Shown piece by piece: positions 1 to 8,285 of a DNA stretch of 21,732 nt. The DNA comes from an uncultured Lachnospiraceae bacterium (lineage in GTDB: Bacteria; Bacillota; Clostridia; Lachnospirales; Lachnospiraceae). How positions within the stretch are numbered: position 1 is the first letter of the stretch; every line of letters begins with the position of its first letter. The stretch covers positions 1-21,732 of the forward strand of contig CAJOLO010000003.1 in the NCBI GenBank assembly GCA_905235345.1. The letters are read 5' to 3'. The notes beneath the pieces were generated by a model. It searched no databases and was not told where the DNA came from. It saw only the letters and a list, made by a program, of their open reading frames with translations. A program made the position numbers and the translations under genes.

Positions 1-13
1 CGATTTCTATCAT
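1..13 (-). CDS. Possible start of rimI (ribosomal protein alanine acetyltransferase), cut by window edge
   Basis: Only four codons are visible (M-I-E-I), starting at an ATG whose first base is position 13, with a weak AGGTG ribosome binding site seven bases upstream. RimI proteins in clostridia often begin with a similar peptide, and the order tsaE-tsaB-rimI is common in Firmicutes, so the position directly after tsaB suggests rimI. The sequence itself is far too short to prove this. Treat it as a guess from gene order. Confidence 0.3.
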
Positions 14-102
14 ATAAAACACCTGTCACGTATTAATCATGCTACGTATATTCGAATTCCCTTGTTTATTCAAAGATTAATTGTTAAGATTTCTGCTATT
101 CT

Positions 103-182
103 TTAATTGATCATCGCTTTCTCTTTCTCTGCCCGCTCTCTCTTAATTGACCATCGCTTTCTCTTTCTCTGCCCGTTCTCTC
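103..182. repeat. Tandem duplication of 40 bp over the end of tsaB
   Basis: Two copies of a 40-bp unit (103-142 and 143-182) lie head to tail and differ at only two bases (111 versus 151, and 136 versus 176). The upstream copy in the direction of transcription (143-182) encodes the last residues of tsaB, including the TAA stop. The second copy follows the stop and is not translated as part of tsaB. The near identity suggests a recent slippage or duplication event. Confidence 0.9.
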
Positions 183-856
183 TCAGCCTGTGACAACCTT
201 AAGTATTCAGGAATAAAATCATCAGCAGATTCATATATTCCACTCTTCCAATACTCAGATGCCCTTACTGCTAACGCCGCTGCCCTCTGCTTATTGACAT
301 GAGCGGGGGCAAAGGAATACGTCACCTGAATTCTCTCTTTAATAACAGACTCATACACAGGTACACCGTCACCTAAGAACACAACCTCCTCACCTAGAAG
401 ATTAAGTGTATCTATAAGTTCTTCCACTGCAATCGGAATCTGATCCTTCACAACCTGCAATGTATGATTCTGAAACCGATAAAGGCCTGTATATACCTGA
501 TTCCTTCTCGCATCCATCATAGGACAAATAAGTGCCTTGGTATCATACAGATTCATAGCGAGTCCCTCTACCGTCGGCACACCGATAATCGGCTTGTCAA
601 GTGCAAATCCCAATCCTTTTACCGTTGCCGATCCTATCCTAAGACCTGTAAATGATCCCGGTCCTTTTGCGACGGCAATCGCATCTATTGTATTAAGATC
701 TGTTTCTGTCATCTTTACAATCTCATCAAGCATAGGGAGCAGTGTCTGAGAATGTGTCTTCTTATAATTAACCGTATATTCCGCAATCAGGTTATCATCT
801 TCAACAATTGCCACAGAAGCAACCAGTCCGGAACTATCCACTGCAAGAATCTTCAT
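143..856 (-). CDS. tsaB: tRNA threonylcarbamoyladenosine biosynthesis protein TsaB
   Basis: This is the inactive, ASKHA-fold partner of TsaD in the complex that makes the t6A modification at position 37 of ANN-decoding tRNAs. The protein has 237 residues. It begins MKILAVDSSG, a variant of the family's N-terminal MxILaiDTS motif, and carries KGPGSFTGLRIG near residues 64-76, which is diagnostic for TsaB. I chose the ATG at 856 because AGGAGG lies nine bases upstream and the family motif starts there; an in-frame alternative start at 916 would add 20 unconserved residues. It follows tsaE by 117 bp, as expected for partners of the same complex. The C-terminus is highly charged (E, R, K) and coincides with a 40-bp tandem duplication that spans the stop codon. 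Confidence 0.95.
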   Translation of the reverse strand: MKILAVDSSGLVASVAIVEDDNLIAEYTVNYKKTHSQTLLPMLDEIVKMTETDLNTIDAIAVAKGPGSFTGLRIGSATVKGLGFALDKPIIGVPTVEGLAMNLYDTKALICPMMDARRNQVYTGLYRFQNHTLQVVKDQIPIAVEELIDTLNLLGEEVVFLGDGVPVYESVIKERIQVTYSFAPAHVNKQRAAALAVRASEYWKSGIYESADDFIPEYLRLSQAERERAEKEKAMVN

Positions 857-973
857 TATACATGTCCTCCTAAAATCATTGATACAATAAAATCTCGCTC
901 CTGTATGACTTAACACAAGATACTAATCAGTTTAAGCTTAATTGCAAAACATAATTTCTGACAAACTTCATCA

Positions 974-1411
974 TCATCCAATCTCAGTTACCACAATCTT
1001 CCGGTAGTCGAAACCTTTTTCAAGGTTCTTCTCGATAGTAACTTTCGTGTACTTATCCGGTAATATATCTGATATCATGTCTGCCCATTCAATCAGTGAC
1101 ACCCCGTCGCCATATATCATATCCGTAAATCCAACTTCTTCCATCTCTTCGGAATCCTCTATTCGATATACATCAAAATGATACAGCTTAAGTCTTCTGT
1201 CATCTGTCCCTTCATATTCCTGTACGATTGTAAATGTAGGACTGTTGACATATTCTTCAATCCCAACCCCTCTGGCAAAACCTTGTGAAAATAATGTCTT
1301 TCCCACTCCCAAATCACCAATCAGGCAAATCACATCTCCCGCTTTAGCCTGCTGCCCCAATTTCTTAGCTAATTCATATGTATCATCAGGATTCAAACTA
1401 TCATATTCCAT
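974..1411 (-). CDS. tsaE: tRNA threonylcarbamoyladenosine biosynthesis ATPase TsaE
   Basis: TsaE is the small P-loop ATPase that binds and resets the TsaB-TsaD complex during t6A synthesis. The 145-residue protein has a Walker A motif GDLGVGKT at residues 32-39, the family segment SPTFTIVQEY near 57-66, the HFDVYR block near 98-103 and the IEWAD block in the second half; all are typical of TsaE. The length is normal. The start ATG at 1411 has AGGAG six bases upstream. It lies between a YcxB-like gene (79-bp gap) and tsaB (117-bp gap) and is probably cotranscribed with tsaB; I see no terminator between them. Confidence 0.95.
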   Translation of the reverse strand: MEYDSLNPDDTYELAKKLGQQAKAGDVICLIGDLGVGKTLFSQGFARGVGIEEYVNSPTFTIVQEYEGTDDRRLKLYHFDVYRIEDSEEMEEVGFTDMIYGDGVSLIEWADMISDILPDKYTKVTIEKNLEKGFDYRKIVVTEIG

Positions 1412-1490
1412 CTGTATCTCCTATACTTTCATACGCATCTCGCAGTAAATACGAAATGCTGCCTGAACAGTTGCAAAATTCATACATTTA

Positions 1491-2030
1491 TCATCTCTGC
1501 GTTTTGCGTTTCTTCATTCCGCCTAACATCTTGACCATTGTATCCTTCGAATACTCCACCATTGCTTCTCCCAACTCATCTGCTTTACCATCAAGACTGC
1601 TCTTTGGAAAGATAAACGAATTGATACGGTTACTATATACAAGAAACTGTGATTTTGACTCCACAATCTTAAAAAGCTGCTTCCATTCAATAGTCTGGCT
1701 TTCCTCATCCTGCGAAACTGTGATTCCCTCCTCATTTATCGTATAATTAAGAGGCTTCTTGTACGCCTTGGAAAGCTTCATCTGACTTTTTGAGCGGCCA
1801 AGCATTCTTAGCGGCTCAAAAATAAGAAACCATGCCGCCACGATTGCCATTATCGTCTTGCTCTGAGCCGAAAGCCTGTTAAAAGAAATGATAAGATTAG
1901 CAAGTGCCATTATCGACAAAATCAATCCCAATATTCCGGCAAAGCTGTGATAAGTATGATACATTGTAAACTTATATATCTCCTTCCATGTCATCTGCAC
2001 GGAAAATGTAATCTGTTTATTATCTTCCAT
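1491..2030 (-). CDS. YcxB-like membrane protein of unknown function
   Basis: The protein has 179 residues. Two hydrophobic segments lie at about residues 29-50 and 59-77. A hydrophilic part follows (about 92-145) with a beta-rich pattern, including YTINEEGITVSQDEESQTIEW and a later FLVYSNRINSFIFPK stretch. This architecture (an amino-terminal two-helix hairpin and a small cytoplasmic PH-like domain with 'F-L-(V/L)-(Y/F)-x-x-x-x-x-x-x-(I/V)-(I/L)-P-K') resembles the YcxB family found widely in Firmicutes. No biochemical role is established for that family. The C-terminus is lysine and arginine rich. It sits 26 bp after tex and 79 bp before tsaE, so it is probably part of the same transcript. 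The start ATG at 2030 has GAGGA nine bases upstream. Confidence 0.7.
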   Translation of the reverse strand: MEDNKQITFSVQMTWKEIYKFTMYHTYHSFAGILGLILSIMALANLIISFNRLSAQSKTIMAIVAAWFLIFEPLRMLGRSKSQMKLSKAYKKPLNYTINEEGITVSQDEESQTIEWKQLFKIVESKSQFLVYSNRINSFIFPKSSLDGKADELGEAMVEYSKDTMVKMLGGMKKRKTQR

Positions 2031-2056
2031 ATGTCAAATCCTCTTTTTCCACCACA

Positions 2057-4207
2057 TCACAATATCATCGAAAGCTGAATTCTCTTTCTCTTGAGATCAA
2101 CAGAAAGCACCTTGACCTCAACAATATCTCCAACGCTAACCACTTCAAGCGGATGTTTGATGAACTTCTCATTAGTGAGCTGAGAAATGTGAACAAGCCC
2201 GTCCTGATGAACTCCGATATCTACAAATGCACCAAAATCGATAACATTGCGGACAGTACCCTTGAGCACCATTCCCTCCTGAAGATCCTCCATCTCCATA
2301 ACATCTGTACGGAGAATCGGTGCAGGCATATCCTCACGCGGATCTCTTGCAGGCTTCTCCAATTCTTTGATTATATCATCAAGTGTAAGTTCACCGATAC
2401 CAAGTTGTTCTGCCAGTTTCGCTCTGTCCTTAGCTAAAAGCGATAATCCTACCACTCCCTGACTTGTTATATCCTCCAAAGAATAACCCAGCTTCTCCAA
2501 CAGATTAGTTGCTGCCTCATAGCTTTCCGGATGCACACTAGTGAAATCCAACGGATTATCTCCATCCATTATTCTCATAAATCCGGCACACTGTTCATAT
2601 GCCTTCGGACCCAGCTTTGCGACCTTAAGTAACTGCTTTCGGTTCGTAAACTTTCCGTTCTCCTCGCGATATGCCACAATATTTTTGGCAATAGGCTTAG
2701 ATACACCGGACACATACTCCAACAATGATGCTGATGCAGTATTGAGATCAACGCCCACCTTATTAACACAGTCCTCTACAACACCGGTCAATGCCTCTCC
2801 CAATTTCTTCTGGTTCATGTCATGCTGATACTGACCAACACCGATCGACTTCGGATCTATCTTTACAAGCTCCGCAAGTGGATCCTGCAAACGTCTTGCA
2901 ATTGAAGCTGCACTACGCTGTCCAACATCAAAATTCGGGAACTCCTCTGTCGCCAATTTACTTGCCGAATACACAGATGCTCCGGCTTCATTAACAATAA
3001 TGTACTGAACCTTCTCGGGAATCTCCTTAAGCAGCTCGACAATAACCTGCTCCGACTCTCTCGATGCCGTACCGTTACCTACCGATATCAAAGTAACTCC
3101 ATATTTCTTTATCAGATTATGAACAATCTTCTTAGACTCCGCAATCTTCTTCTGTGGTTCAGTAGGATAAATGACAACAGTATCCAACACCTTACCTGTG
3201 GCATCCACCACTGCAAGCTTACATCCGGTACGAAATGCCGGATCCCATCCAAGCACTACATGACCTGCAATAGGAGGCTGCATCAGAAGCTGTTTCAAAT
3301 TCTTTCCAAAGACCGTGATTGCACCATCCTCAGCTTTCTCTGTCAGGTCGCTTCTAATCTCCCTTTCTATAGCTCCTGCGATCAGACGCTTATAGCTGTC
3401 CTCAATCACGCGCTGTAACAGCGGTGTAGTATATGGATTATCCTTCACGATAACCTTCTTCTCAAGATATCCAAGAATCCTCTCCTCAGGTGCCTCTATC
3501 TTAACAGTAATGAATTTCTCCTTCTCACCGCGATTGATAGCAAGCACACGGTATCCCGCTGCTTTACCGATCGGCTCCTGAAAATCATAATACATCTCAT
3601 ACACAGAAGATGCTTCCGGATCTTTAGCAGTTGATATTATCCTGCCCTCTTTCACAGTGATATCTCTAATATATGTACGATATTCCGCCTCGTCTGCAAT
3701 ATTCTCAGCAATGATATCCAAAGCCCCATCTATCGCATCTTCCACAGTCGGAACCTCTTTGCCTTCTTCCTCAGAAAGATATGCCTTCGCCTCTTCCTCA
3801 ATCGGAGTGTTCGTCATCTGGAGATATATGATATTGGCAAGTCCCTCCAATCCCTTCTCCTTGGCAATCGTTGCTCTTGTACGACGCTTCTGTTTATACG
3901 GGCGGTATAAATCCTCAACTGCCACCAATGTCATGGCATCTCTTATCTGTTTCTCCAATTCAGGTGTAAGTTTCTCCTGCTCTGCAATTGAAGCAATAAC
4001 CGTCTCCTTGCGTTCCTCCAGATTTCTCAGGTAATTGAGTCTATCATAGAGATCACGCAGAATCTCATCGTTTAAGGAGCCGGTAACTTCCTTTCTGTAA
4101 CGGGCAATAAACGGTATGGTGCAACCTTCATCAATCAGCTTAACCGTTGCCTCTACCTGACTCACCTTAATTCCAAGTTCCTGTGCGATCACCTTATTAA
4201 TTTCCAT
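2057..4207 (-). CDS. tex: Tex-family RNA-binding protein (S1 domain, transcription accessory factor)
   Basis: Tex is a conserved cytoplasmic nucleic-acid-binding protein related to eukaryotic Spt6, implicated in transcription and RNA handling. The protein has 716 residues, normal for the family. Domains in order are an N-terminal helical region (about 1-310), a YqgF/RNase H-like domain starting at GWDPAFRTGCK (about 319-450), the conserved QYQHDM block (459-464), helix-hairpin-helix segments (about 485-548, with KPIAKNIVAYREENG) and a C-terminal S1 domain (about 644-716, GTVRNVIDFGAFVDIGVHQDG). The start at 4207 has GAGG upstream. It follows the dCMP deaminase by 134 bp, a gap holding an 8-bp perfect hairpin. 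Confidence 0.95.
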   Translation of the reverse strand: MEINKVIAQELGIKVSQVEATVKLIDEGCTIPFIARYRKEVTGSLNDEILRDLYDRLNYLRNLEERKETVIASIAEQEKLTPELEKQIRDAMTLVAVEDLYRPYKQKRRTRATIAKEKGLEGLANIIYLQMTNTPIEEEAKAYLSEEEGKEVPTVEDAIDGALDIIAENIADEAEYRTYIRDITVKEGRIISTAKDPEASSVYEMYYDFQEPIGKAAGYRVLAINRGEKEKFITVKIEAPEERILGYLEKKVIVKDNPYTTPLLQRVIEDSYKRLIAGAIEREIRSDLTEKAEDGAITVFGKNLKQLLMQPPIAGHVVLGWDPAFRTGCKLAVVDATGKVLDTVVIYPTEPQKKIAESKKIVHNLIKKYGVTLISVGNGTASRESEQVIVELLKEIPEKVQYIIVNEAGASVYSASKLATEEFPNFDVGQRSAASIARRLQDPLAELVKIDPKSIGVGQYQHDMNQKKLGEALTGVVEDCVNKVGVDLNTASASLLEYVSGVSKPIAKNIVAYREENGKFTNRKQLLKVAKLGPKAYEQCAGFMRIMDGDNPLDFTSVHPESYEAATNLLEKLGYSLEDITSQGVVGLSLLAKDRAKLAEQLGIGELTLDDIIKELEKPARDPREDMPAPILRTDVMEMEDLQEGMVLKGTVRNVIDFGAFVDIGVHQDGLVHISQLTNEKFIKHPLEVVSVGDIVEVKVLSVDLKRKRIQLSMIL

Positions 4208-4256
4208 GTTTCACTAACCTCTGTCTTTCTGCTTTATTTCTTTTATGTATTATATA

Positions 4257-4289
4257 ACATATGCAGTACATTTTCTGTACTGCTCATGT
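4257..4289 (-). other. Inverted repeat between dCMP deaminase gene and tex
   Basis: A perfect 8-bp stem (4263-4270 with 4276-4283) has a 5-base loop and can be extended by four more pairs (4257-4260 with 4286-4289) across a small internal loop. It sits downstream of the deaminase stop. There is no good T-run on the minus strand, so it is at best a weak terminator or an mRNA-stabilising hairpin. Confidence 0.35.
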
Positions 4290-4341
4290 GTACTTTCCCC
4301 TCTTCCTTATACAAATTCAAATTTTAACAACGTTCTTCAAT

Positions 4342-4836
4342 CTACAAATTAAGTTCTATTTTCCGATCTTTGCCTTCAAACTCACGATACTTTACCCCTG
4401 CCATATTGAACATCATCTTTGATGCAATAGTAGATTCGGTATCGGAATATTTATCAGACAGATATACTATCTCCTTAATACCGCTCTGAATTATCGCCTT
4501 GGCACATTCATTGCACGGGAATAGTGTGGAATAGCATGTCGCTCCCTGAAGAGAGCCCCCACTATAATTCAGTATCGCATTAAGCTCCGCATGACACACA
4601 AAGAAATACTTATTCTCAAGTGGCTTACCGACTCTGCCCCATGGCATCTCATCGTCATTACAGCCCGACGGCATTCCATTATATCCAACTGACAATATCT
4701 TATTATTCTCATCAACAATGCAGGCACCAACCTGCGTATTCGGATCTTTGCTTCGTTCTGCCGACAACAGAGCAATCCCCATAAAATACTGATCCCATGA
4801 CAGGTAATCATTACGCTTCATCCCAAGTGTATCCAT
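4342..4836 (-). CDS. dCMP deaminase (ComEB-like deoxycytidylate deaminase)
   Basis: This zinc-dependent enzyme converts dCMP to dUMP, feeding thymidylate synthesis. The 164-residue protein has the zinc ligand and proton-shuttle motif HAE (H82, E84) and the second zinc motif PCNEC (C108 and C111). It also has the nucleotide-binding GYNGMPSG loop at about 51-58, all matching the dCMP deaminase/ComEB family. The start ATG at 4836 is preceded by AAGGAG with normal spacing; a second in-frame ATG at 4821 has no better site. It is flanked by the lysC terminator upstream and tex downstream, so it probably starts its own transcript. Confidence 0.9.
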   Translation of the reverse strand: MDTLGMKRNDYLSWDQYFMGIALLSAERSKDPNTQVGACIVDENNKILSVGYNGMPSGCNDDEMPWGRVGKPLENKYFFVCHAELNAILNYSGGSLQGATCYSTLFPCNECAKAIIQSGIKEIVYLSDKYSDTESTIASKMMFNMAGVKYREFEGKDRKIELNL

Positions 4837-4921
4837 ATTAACCTTCTCCTTCCTGTTCTTTGAGAATTACAGTTGATTCCTACTTTAAAATAATATCTTA
4901 TCCACTTCATAGACGATTACT

Positions 4922-4930
4922 AGTATAACA
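4922..4930 (-). promoter_or_regulatory. Putative extended -10 promoter element of the dCMP deaminase gene
   Basis: On the minus strand, TGTTATACT (TG-n-TATACT) fits an extended -10 element. It lies 86 bases upstream of the deaminase start and downstream of the lysC terminator. No convincing -35 element stands at 16-18 bases, so the call is tentative. Confidence 0.3.
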
Positions 4931-4980
4931 TACTTATAACATTTTCTCTACAAAAATTGTAGAAACACGAACAATTACGA

Positions 4981-5030
4981 ACAGAAACAAAAGGCACAGA
5001 TAAACTATATTCAGTCTACATGCACCTTTT
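4981..5030 (-). terminator. Rho-independent terminator after lysC
   Basis: The minus strand forms an 18-position stem (5013-5030 with 4989-5006), pairing at 17 positions including four G-U pairs. It has a 6-base loop (5007-5012), and the descending arm ends in TTTTGTTTC. It lies 45 bases beyond the lysC stop codon and should end the hom-lysC transcript. Confidence 0.7.
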
Positions 5031-5074
5031 TAATAGTTTTATAATATTGCGGACAACTTACAAATACACTCTAA

Positions 5075-6277
5075 TCAATCGTCCAAGTTAAACTTGTCAT
5101 GAATTGCATTCATGGCACGCTCTGTGTATTTCTCATCGATCAATACCGAAACTCTGATTTCTGAAGTCGAGATCATCTTGATATTGATTCCCTCATCATA
5201 AAGAGCCTCAAACATCTTAGCAGCGACACCGGCATTACTCATCATACCTGCACCAACAATTGAAACCTTAGCAACATTCTTGGCAACATCAATCTTCTCA
5301 TACTCATGAAAATGTCTTTCGACAATCTCCACTGCCTCCTCTGCATTATCAACAGCAACAGTAAAGGAGATATCCTTCGTTGCATCACGTCCTACCGACT
5401 GTAAAATCATATCCACATTGATGTTATGGCGTGCCAGATGGTTAAATAATCTGAATGCCACACCGGGCTCATCCTTTAATCCTATCAATGCAATTCTAGC
5501 TGCATCTTTATCACATGCCACACCACTAACAAGCATTTTCTCCATTTTTGTACCCTCCTTAACAATTGTACCCTCTGAAGTATTCAAGCTGGAACGAACC
5601 ACCAGCTGTACACCATATTTCTTTGCAAGCTCAACCGAACGATTATGAAGCACACCTGCTCCGAGTGTTGCAAGTTCCAACATCTCGTCATAGGTAATCT
5701 GGTCAATCTTCTTTGCCTTTGAAACAATTCTGGGATCAGCAGTATATACTCCATCCACATCTGTATATATCTCACAGGCATCTGCATTCAGTGCTGCAGC
5801 AAGTGCGACCGCCGTAGTATCCGAACCACCTCGACCAAGGGTCGTATAATCATCAAATTTATTAATTCCCTGAAAACCTGTTATAATAACAATCTTTCTC
5901 TGCTCTAACTCATTGCGTATACGGTCTGTATCAATTCTCTTAAGACGGGCATTACCATATACCGAGGTTGTGTGCATTGCTACCTGAAACGCATTAAGTG
6001 AAATGGCTGGAACTCCAAGATTATTCATCACCATTCCCATAAGCGCCACCGACATCTGCTCACCTATCGTATAAAGCATATCCATCTCACGTTTTGGCGG
6101 ATTGGGATTCATATCATGTGCCATATCAATAAGTTCATCTGTGTACTTACCCATGGCAGATAACACAACCACTACGTCATTTCCTTTTTTGTAGTCTTCG
6201 ATACATCTGTTGGCAACATTGTACATTCTCTCCTTGTTAGCCACCGATGTTCCGCCGAACTTCTTAACTATCAACAT
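5075..6277 (-). CDS. lysC: Aspartate kinase
   Basis: The enzyme phosphorylates L-aspartate, the first step of the pathway to lysine, threonine and methionine. The 400-residue protein carries KFGGTS at residues 6-11, the GFQG and TLGRGGSDTTA blocks of the amino-acid kinase domain, and TDVDGVYTADPRI. Two C-terminal ACT domains follow (about 264-400), the usual site of feedback control by lysine and/or threonine. This is the normal monofunctional, single-subunit Gram-positive form. The start ATG at 6277 has AGGAGGAG upstream. It lies 178 bp downstream of hom, so both enzymes of the common aspartate branch are adjacent. A probable internal promoter lies in the gap. I see no lysine riboswitch or T-box; the 178-bp gap would barely hold one. 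Confidence 0.95.
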   Translation of the reverse strand: MLIVKKFGGTSVANKERMYNVANRCIEDYKKGNDVVVVLSAMGKYTDELIDMAHDMNPNPPKREMDMLYTIGEQMSVALMGMVMNNLGVPAISLNAFQVAMHTTSVYGNARLKRIDTDRIRNELEQRKIVIITGFQGINKFDDYTTLGRGGSDTTAVALAAALNADACEIYTDVDGVYTADPRIVSKAKKIDQITYDEMLELATLGAGVLHNRSVELAKKYGVQLVVRSSLNTSEGTIVKEGTKMEKMLVSGVACDKDAARIALIGLKDEPGVAFRLFNHLARHNINVDMILQSVGRDATKDISFTVAVDNAEEAVEIVERHFHEYEKIDVAKNVAKVSIVGAGMMSNAGVAAKMFEALYDEGINIKMISTSEIRVSVLIDEKYTERAMNAIHDKFNLDD

Positions 6278-6340
6278 CTGACTCGTCTCCTCCTCGTGTT
6301 ACTATCTTATTTCACATTTCAATTTTCAACAACCTAGCAT

Positions 6341-6369
6341 ACTTTACTACTTTTCAATCCGCAGGTCAA
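6341..6369 (-). promoter_or_regulatory. Putative lysC promoter
   Basis: On the minus strand a -35 TTGACC (6364-6369) and a -10 TAAAGT (6341-6346) are separated by exactly 17 bases, about 64 bases upstream of the lysC start. The -10 is imperfect, so lysC may instead depend on readthrough from hom. Confidence 0.4.
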
Positions 6370-6455
6370 TCATTTTCTTCAATTATAATCTAATTCTTAA
6401 TCTTTTTATGTGTGTAAACCAGAAAACAATCCCGGAGAGCTTAATAAAAATGCAA

Positions 6456-7679
6456 TCAGAAGTTCACTCTAATTACACTATACACATCATCGAATTTCTT
6501 GAGCTGCTCTGCGAATTCCTCTTCCGTCATCTCACCGGTTACAAACGCAAGTTCATCCTTTATTTCCTCGGCTCTGACATAAAGAACATCTCCAAATGCT
6601 TCATTGACAGTATCCATCTGATCACTATCTAAGCCTTTGTCTTTCATACGGACAAAGAACTTACTCTTGCAGTCCTCAAACCTTCCAAGCTCGCTCTTAG
6701 TCTGCTTCCATTCAACAGGAATATTCTTTCCAAGATTTCTTGCTGCATCAACTACATCAGCAACAACTGCACTTGCAGTTGCGAGTTTACCTGCTCCCTG
6801 GCCATAGAACATAACATCCTCAACCATATTGCCGTGAACCAGAATCCCGTTGAACACACCTCTCACACTATATAATGGATTATTCTCTTTAATCATGAAT
6901 GGTGCAACCATTGAATAAAACTTTCCATCAATCTTACGGCTTATGCCAAGCAACTTAATAGATGCCTTCAAAGCCTTGGCATACTTAAAGTCTGCCTCGG
7001 TAATCTTGGTAATTCCCTCTGTATGAATATCCTCAAAATCAACCTGCGCACCTGAAACAAGTGAAGTCAGAATTGCAATCTTACGACAGGCATCATAGCC
7101 TTCTACATCCGCCTCAGGATTGCGTTCCGCATAACCTTTGTCCTGTGCATCTTTCAATACATCTTCAAAGGCATATCCTTTCTCACTCATCTTTGTTAAT
7201 ATATAATTCGTGGTACCATTTAATATACCACAAATCTCTGTAATCTCATCACCTGTCAGACATTGATTGAGTGGTCGTATAATCGGAATACCTCCACCCA
7301 CGGAAGCCTCAAAGAAATAATTAGCATTATTCTTTTTCGCAATCTCTATAAGTTCTGCACCATGCTTGGCTACCAACTCCTTATTAGATGTACACACACT
7401 CTTTCCGGCAAGAAGTGCATTCTTGGTAAATGTATATGCAGGCTCTTCTCCGCCCATTGCCTCAGCAATTATCTTAACATCCTTGTCCTTTAATATAACG
7501 TCATAATCATGAACAAGAATCTCCTGCACCGGGTCTCCCTCAAACTCACGAAGATCAAGAACATACTTAACCTTAAGTTCTTCTCCAACCTTCTGTTTGA
7601 TAATCTCTTTGTTGGTGTTCAATACCTCAACCACTCCGGAACCAACTGTTCCATATCCTAATACTGCAACATTTACCAT
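6456..7679 (-). CDS. hom: Homoserine dehydrogenase
   Basis: The enzyme reduces aspartate semialdehyde to homoserine with NAD(P)H, committing carbon to threonine and methionine. The 407-residue protein begins with a Rossmann nucleotide-binding loop GYGTVGSG at residues 8-15. It has the substrate/catalytic block EASVGGGIPIIRPL in the middle, then NGTTNYILTKM, both diagnostic. The C-terminal part is a short ACT-like region. The start ATG at 7679 is fixed by AAGGAGG seven bases upstream; an in-frame upstream start at 7733 would overlap the cheW end and add unconserved residues. The gene follows cheW by 50 bp and precedes lysC. Confidence 0.95.
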   Translation of the reverse strand: MVNVAVLGYGTVGSGVVEVLNTNKEIIKQKVGEELKVKYVLDLREFEGDPVQEILVHDYDVILKDKDVKIIAEAMGGEEPAYTFTKNALLAGKSVCTSNKELVAKHGAELIEIAKKNNANYFFEASVGGGIPIIRPLNQCLTGDEITEICGILNGTTNYILTKMSEKGYAFEDVLKDAQDKGYAERNPEADVEGYDACRKIAILTSLVSGAQVDFEDIHTEGITKITEADFKYAKALKASIKLLGISRKIDGKFYSMVAPFMIKENNPLYSVRGVFNGILVHGNMVEDVMFYGQGAGKLATASAVVADVVDAARNLGKNIPVEWKQTKSELGRFEDCKSKFFVRMKDKGLDSDQMDTVNEAFGDVLYVRAEEIKDELAFVTGEMTEEEFAEQLKKFDDVYSVIRVNF

Positions 7680-7729
7680 AATTTCCTCCTTCTTGTTTTC
7701 GGCATACAACTGTGTCTTTCGACATATTG

Positions 7730-8281
7730 TCATTCTTCCACAGACTCTTGCGGTATTTCATCTTCCTTTGCAGCAAGTTCTGCAGATTTCTTTTCTTCTT
7801 CTGCCTTTCTGTCAGCCTCTATGCGTTCCTCAATCATACGTTCCAGGATTTCAACATCCTCAGGTGACAACACCTTATTAACATCAATAACAACAATTAT
7901 CTGGTTGTTAATATTAAGAACCTTATTCATAAATGAAGTATCATCATTCGATGCCATCTCCGGCATGTTCTTAACCTTATCTTCATCTACTTCTTCAATG
8001 CACTCAACACCATCTGCTTCATATGCAATCATAATTCCTGATGTTCTTGCAATCAACACGCTTCTCCCGGAATCAGTTATCTCAGGATTCATTCCAAAAC
8101 GCTGTCTTAAACTGTATACCGGTATAAGTTTTCCTCTGAGATTGATAAGTCCCTGAATTCCAAAGGGTGCATCAGGAAACGGAATAACACTGTAATTCTG
8201 TTCTGTGCCACTCACATGATTAAGTTCAATAGCGTATTTCCTATTGTTAATCCTGAATATCAAATATTTCACATATCCCAT
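7730..8281 (-). CDS. CheW-domain chemotaxis adaptor protein
   Basis: CheW proteins link methyl-accepting chemoreceptors to the histidine kinase CheA at the inner face of the membrane. The 183-residue protein has one CheW domain (about residues 3-140). It shows the typical opening YLIFRINNRKYAIEL, the IPFPDAPFGIQGLINLRGKLIPVYSL core with the conserved NLRG arginine (R49), and a closing LNINNQIIVVIDVNKVL strand. Beyond residue about 143 is an unusual tail of some 40 residues rich in Glu, Lys and Ala, probably a charged helix; a plain CheW ends near residue 150. The start ATG at 8281 lies four bases after the prfB stop, and its GGAGGAG site overlaps the last prfB codons, so it is probably translationally coupled to prfB. 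No other chemotaxis gene is in the window. Confidence 0.88.
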   Translation of the reverse strand: MGYVKYLIFRINNRKYAIELNHVSGTEQNYSVIPFPDAPFGIQGLINLRGKLIPVYSLRQRFGMNPEITDSGRSVLIARTSGIMIAYEADGVECIEEVDEDKVKNMPEMASNDDTSFMNKVLNINNQIIVVIDVNKVLSPEDVEILERMIEERIEADRKAEEEKKSAELAAKEDEIPQESVEE

Positions 8282-8285
8282 ATAA

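Noticed and set aside
4947..4963. 7-bp hairpin as a terminator
   Set aside because: It has a 3-base loop and no T-run on the minus strand. The lysC terminator at 4981-5030 is far stronger.
6278..6455. Lysine riboswitch or T-box upstream of lysC
   Set aside because: The gap is only 178 bp, holds a candidate promoter close to the gene, and shows neither T-box nor L-box core sequences.
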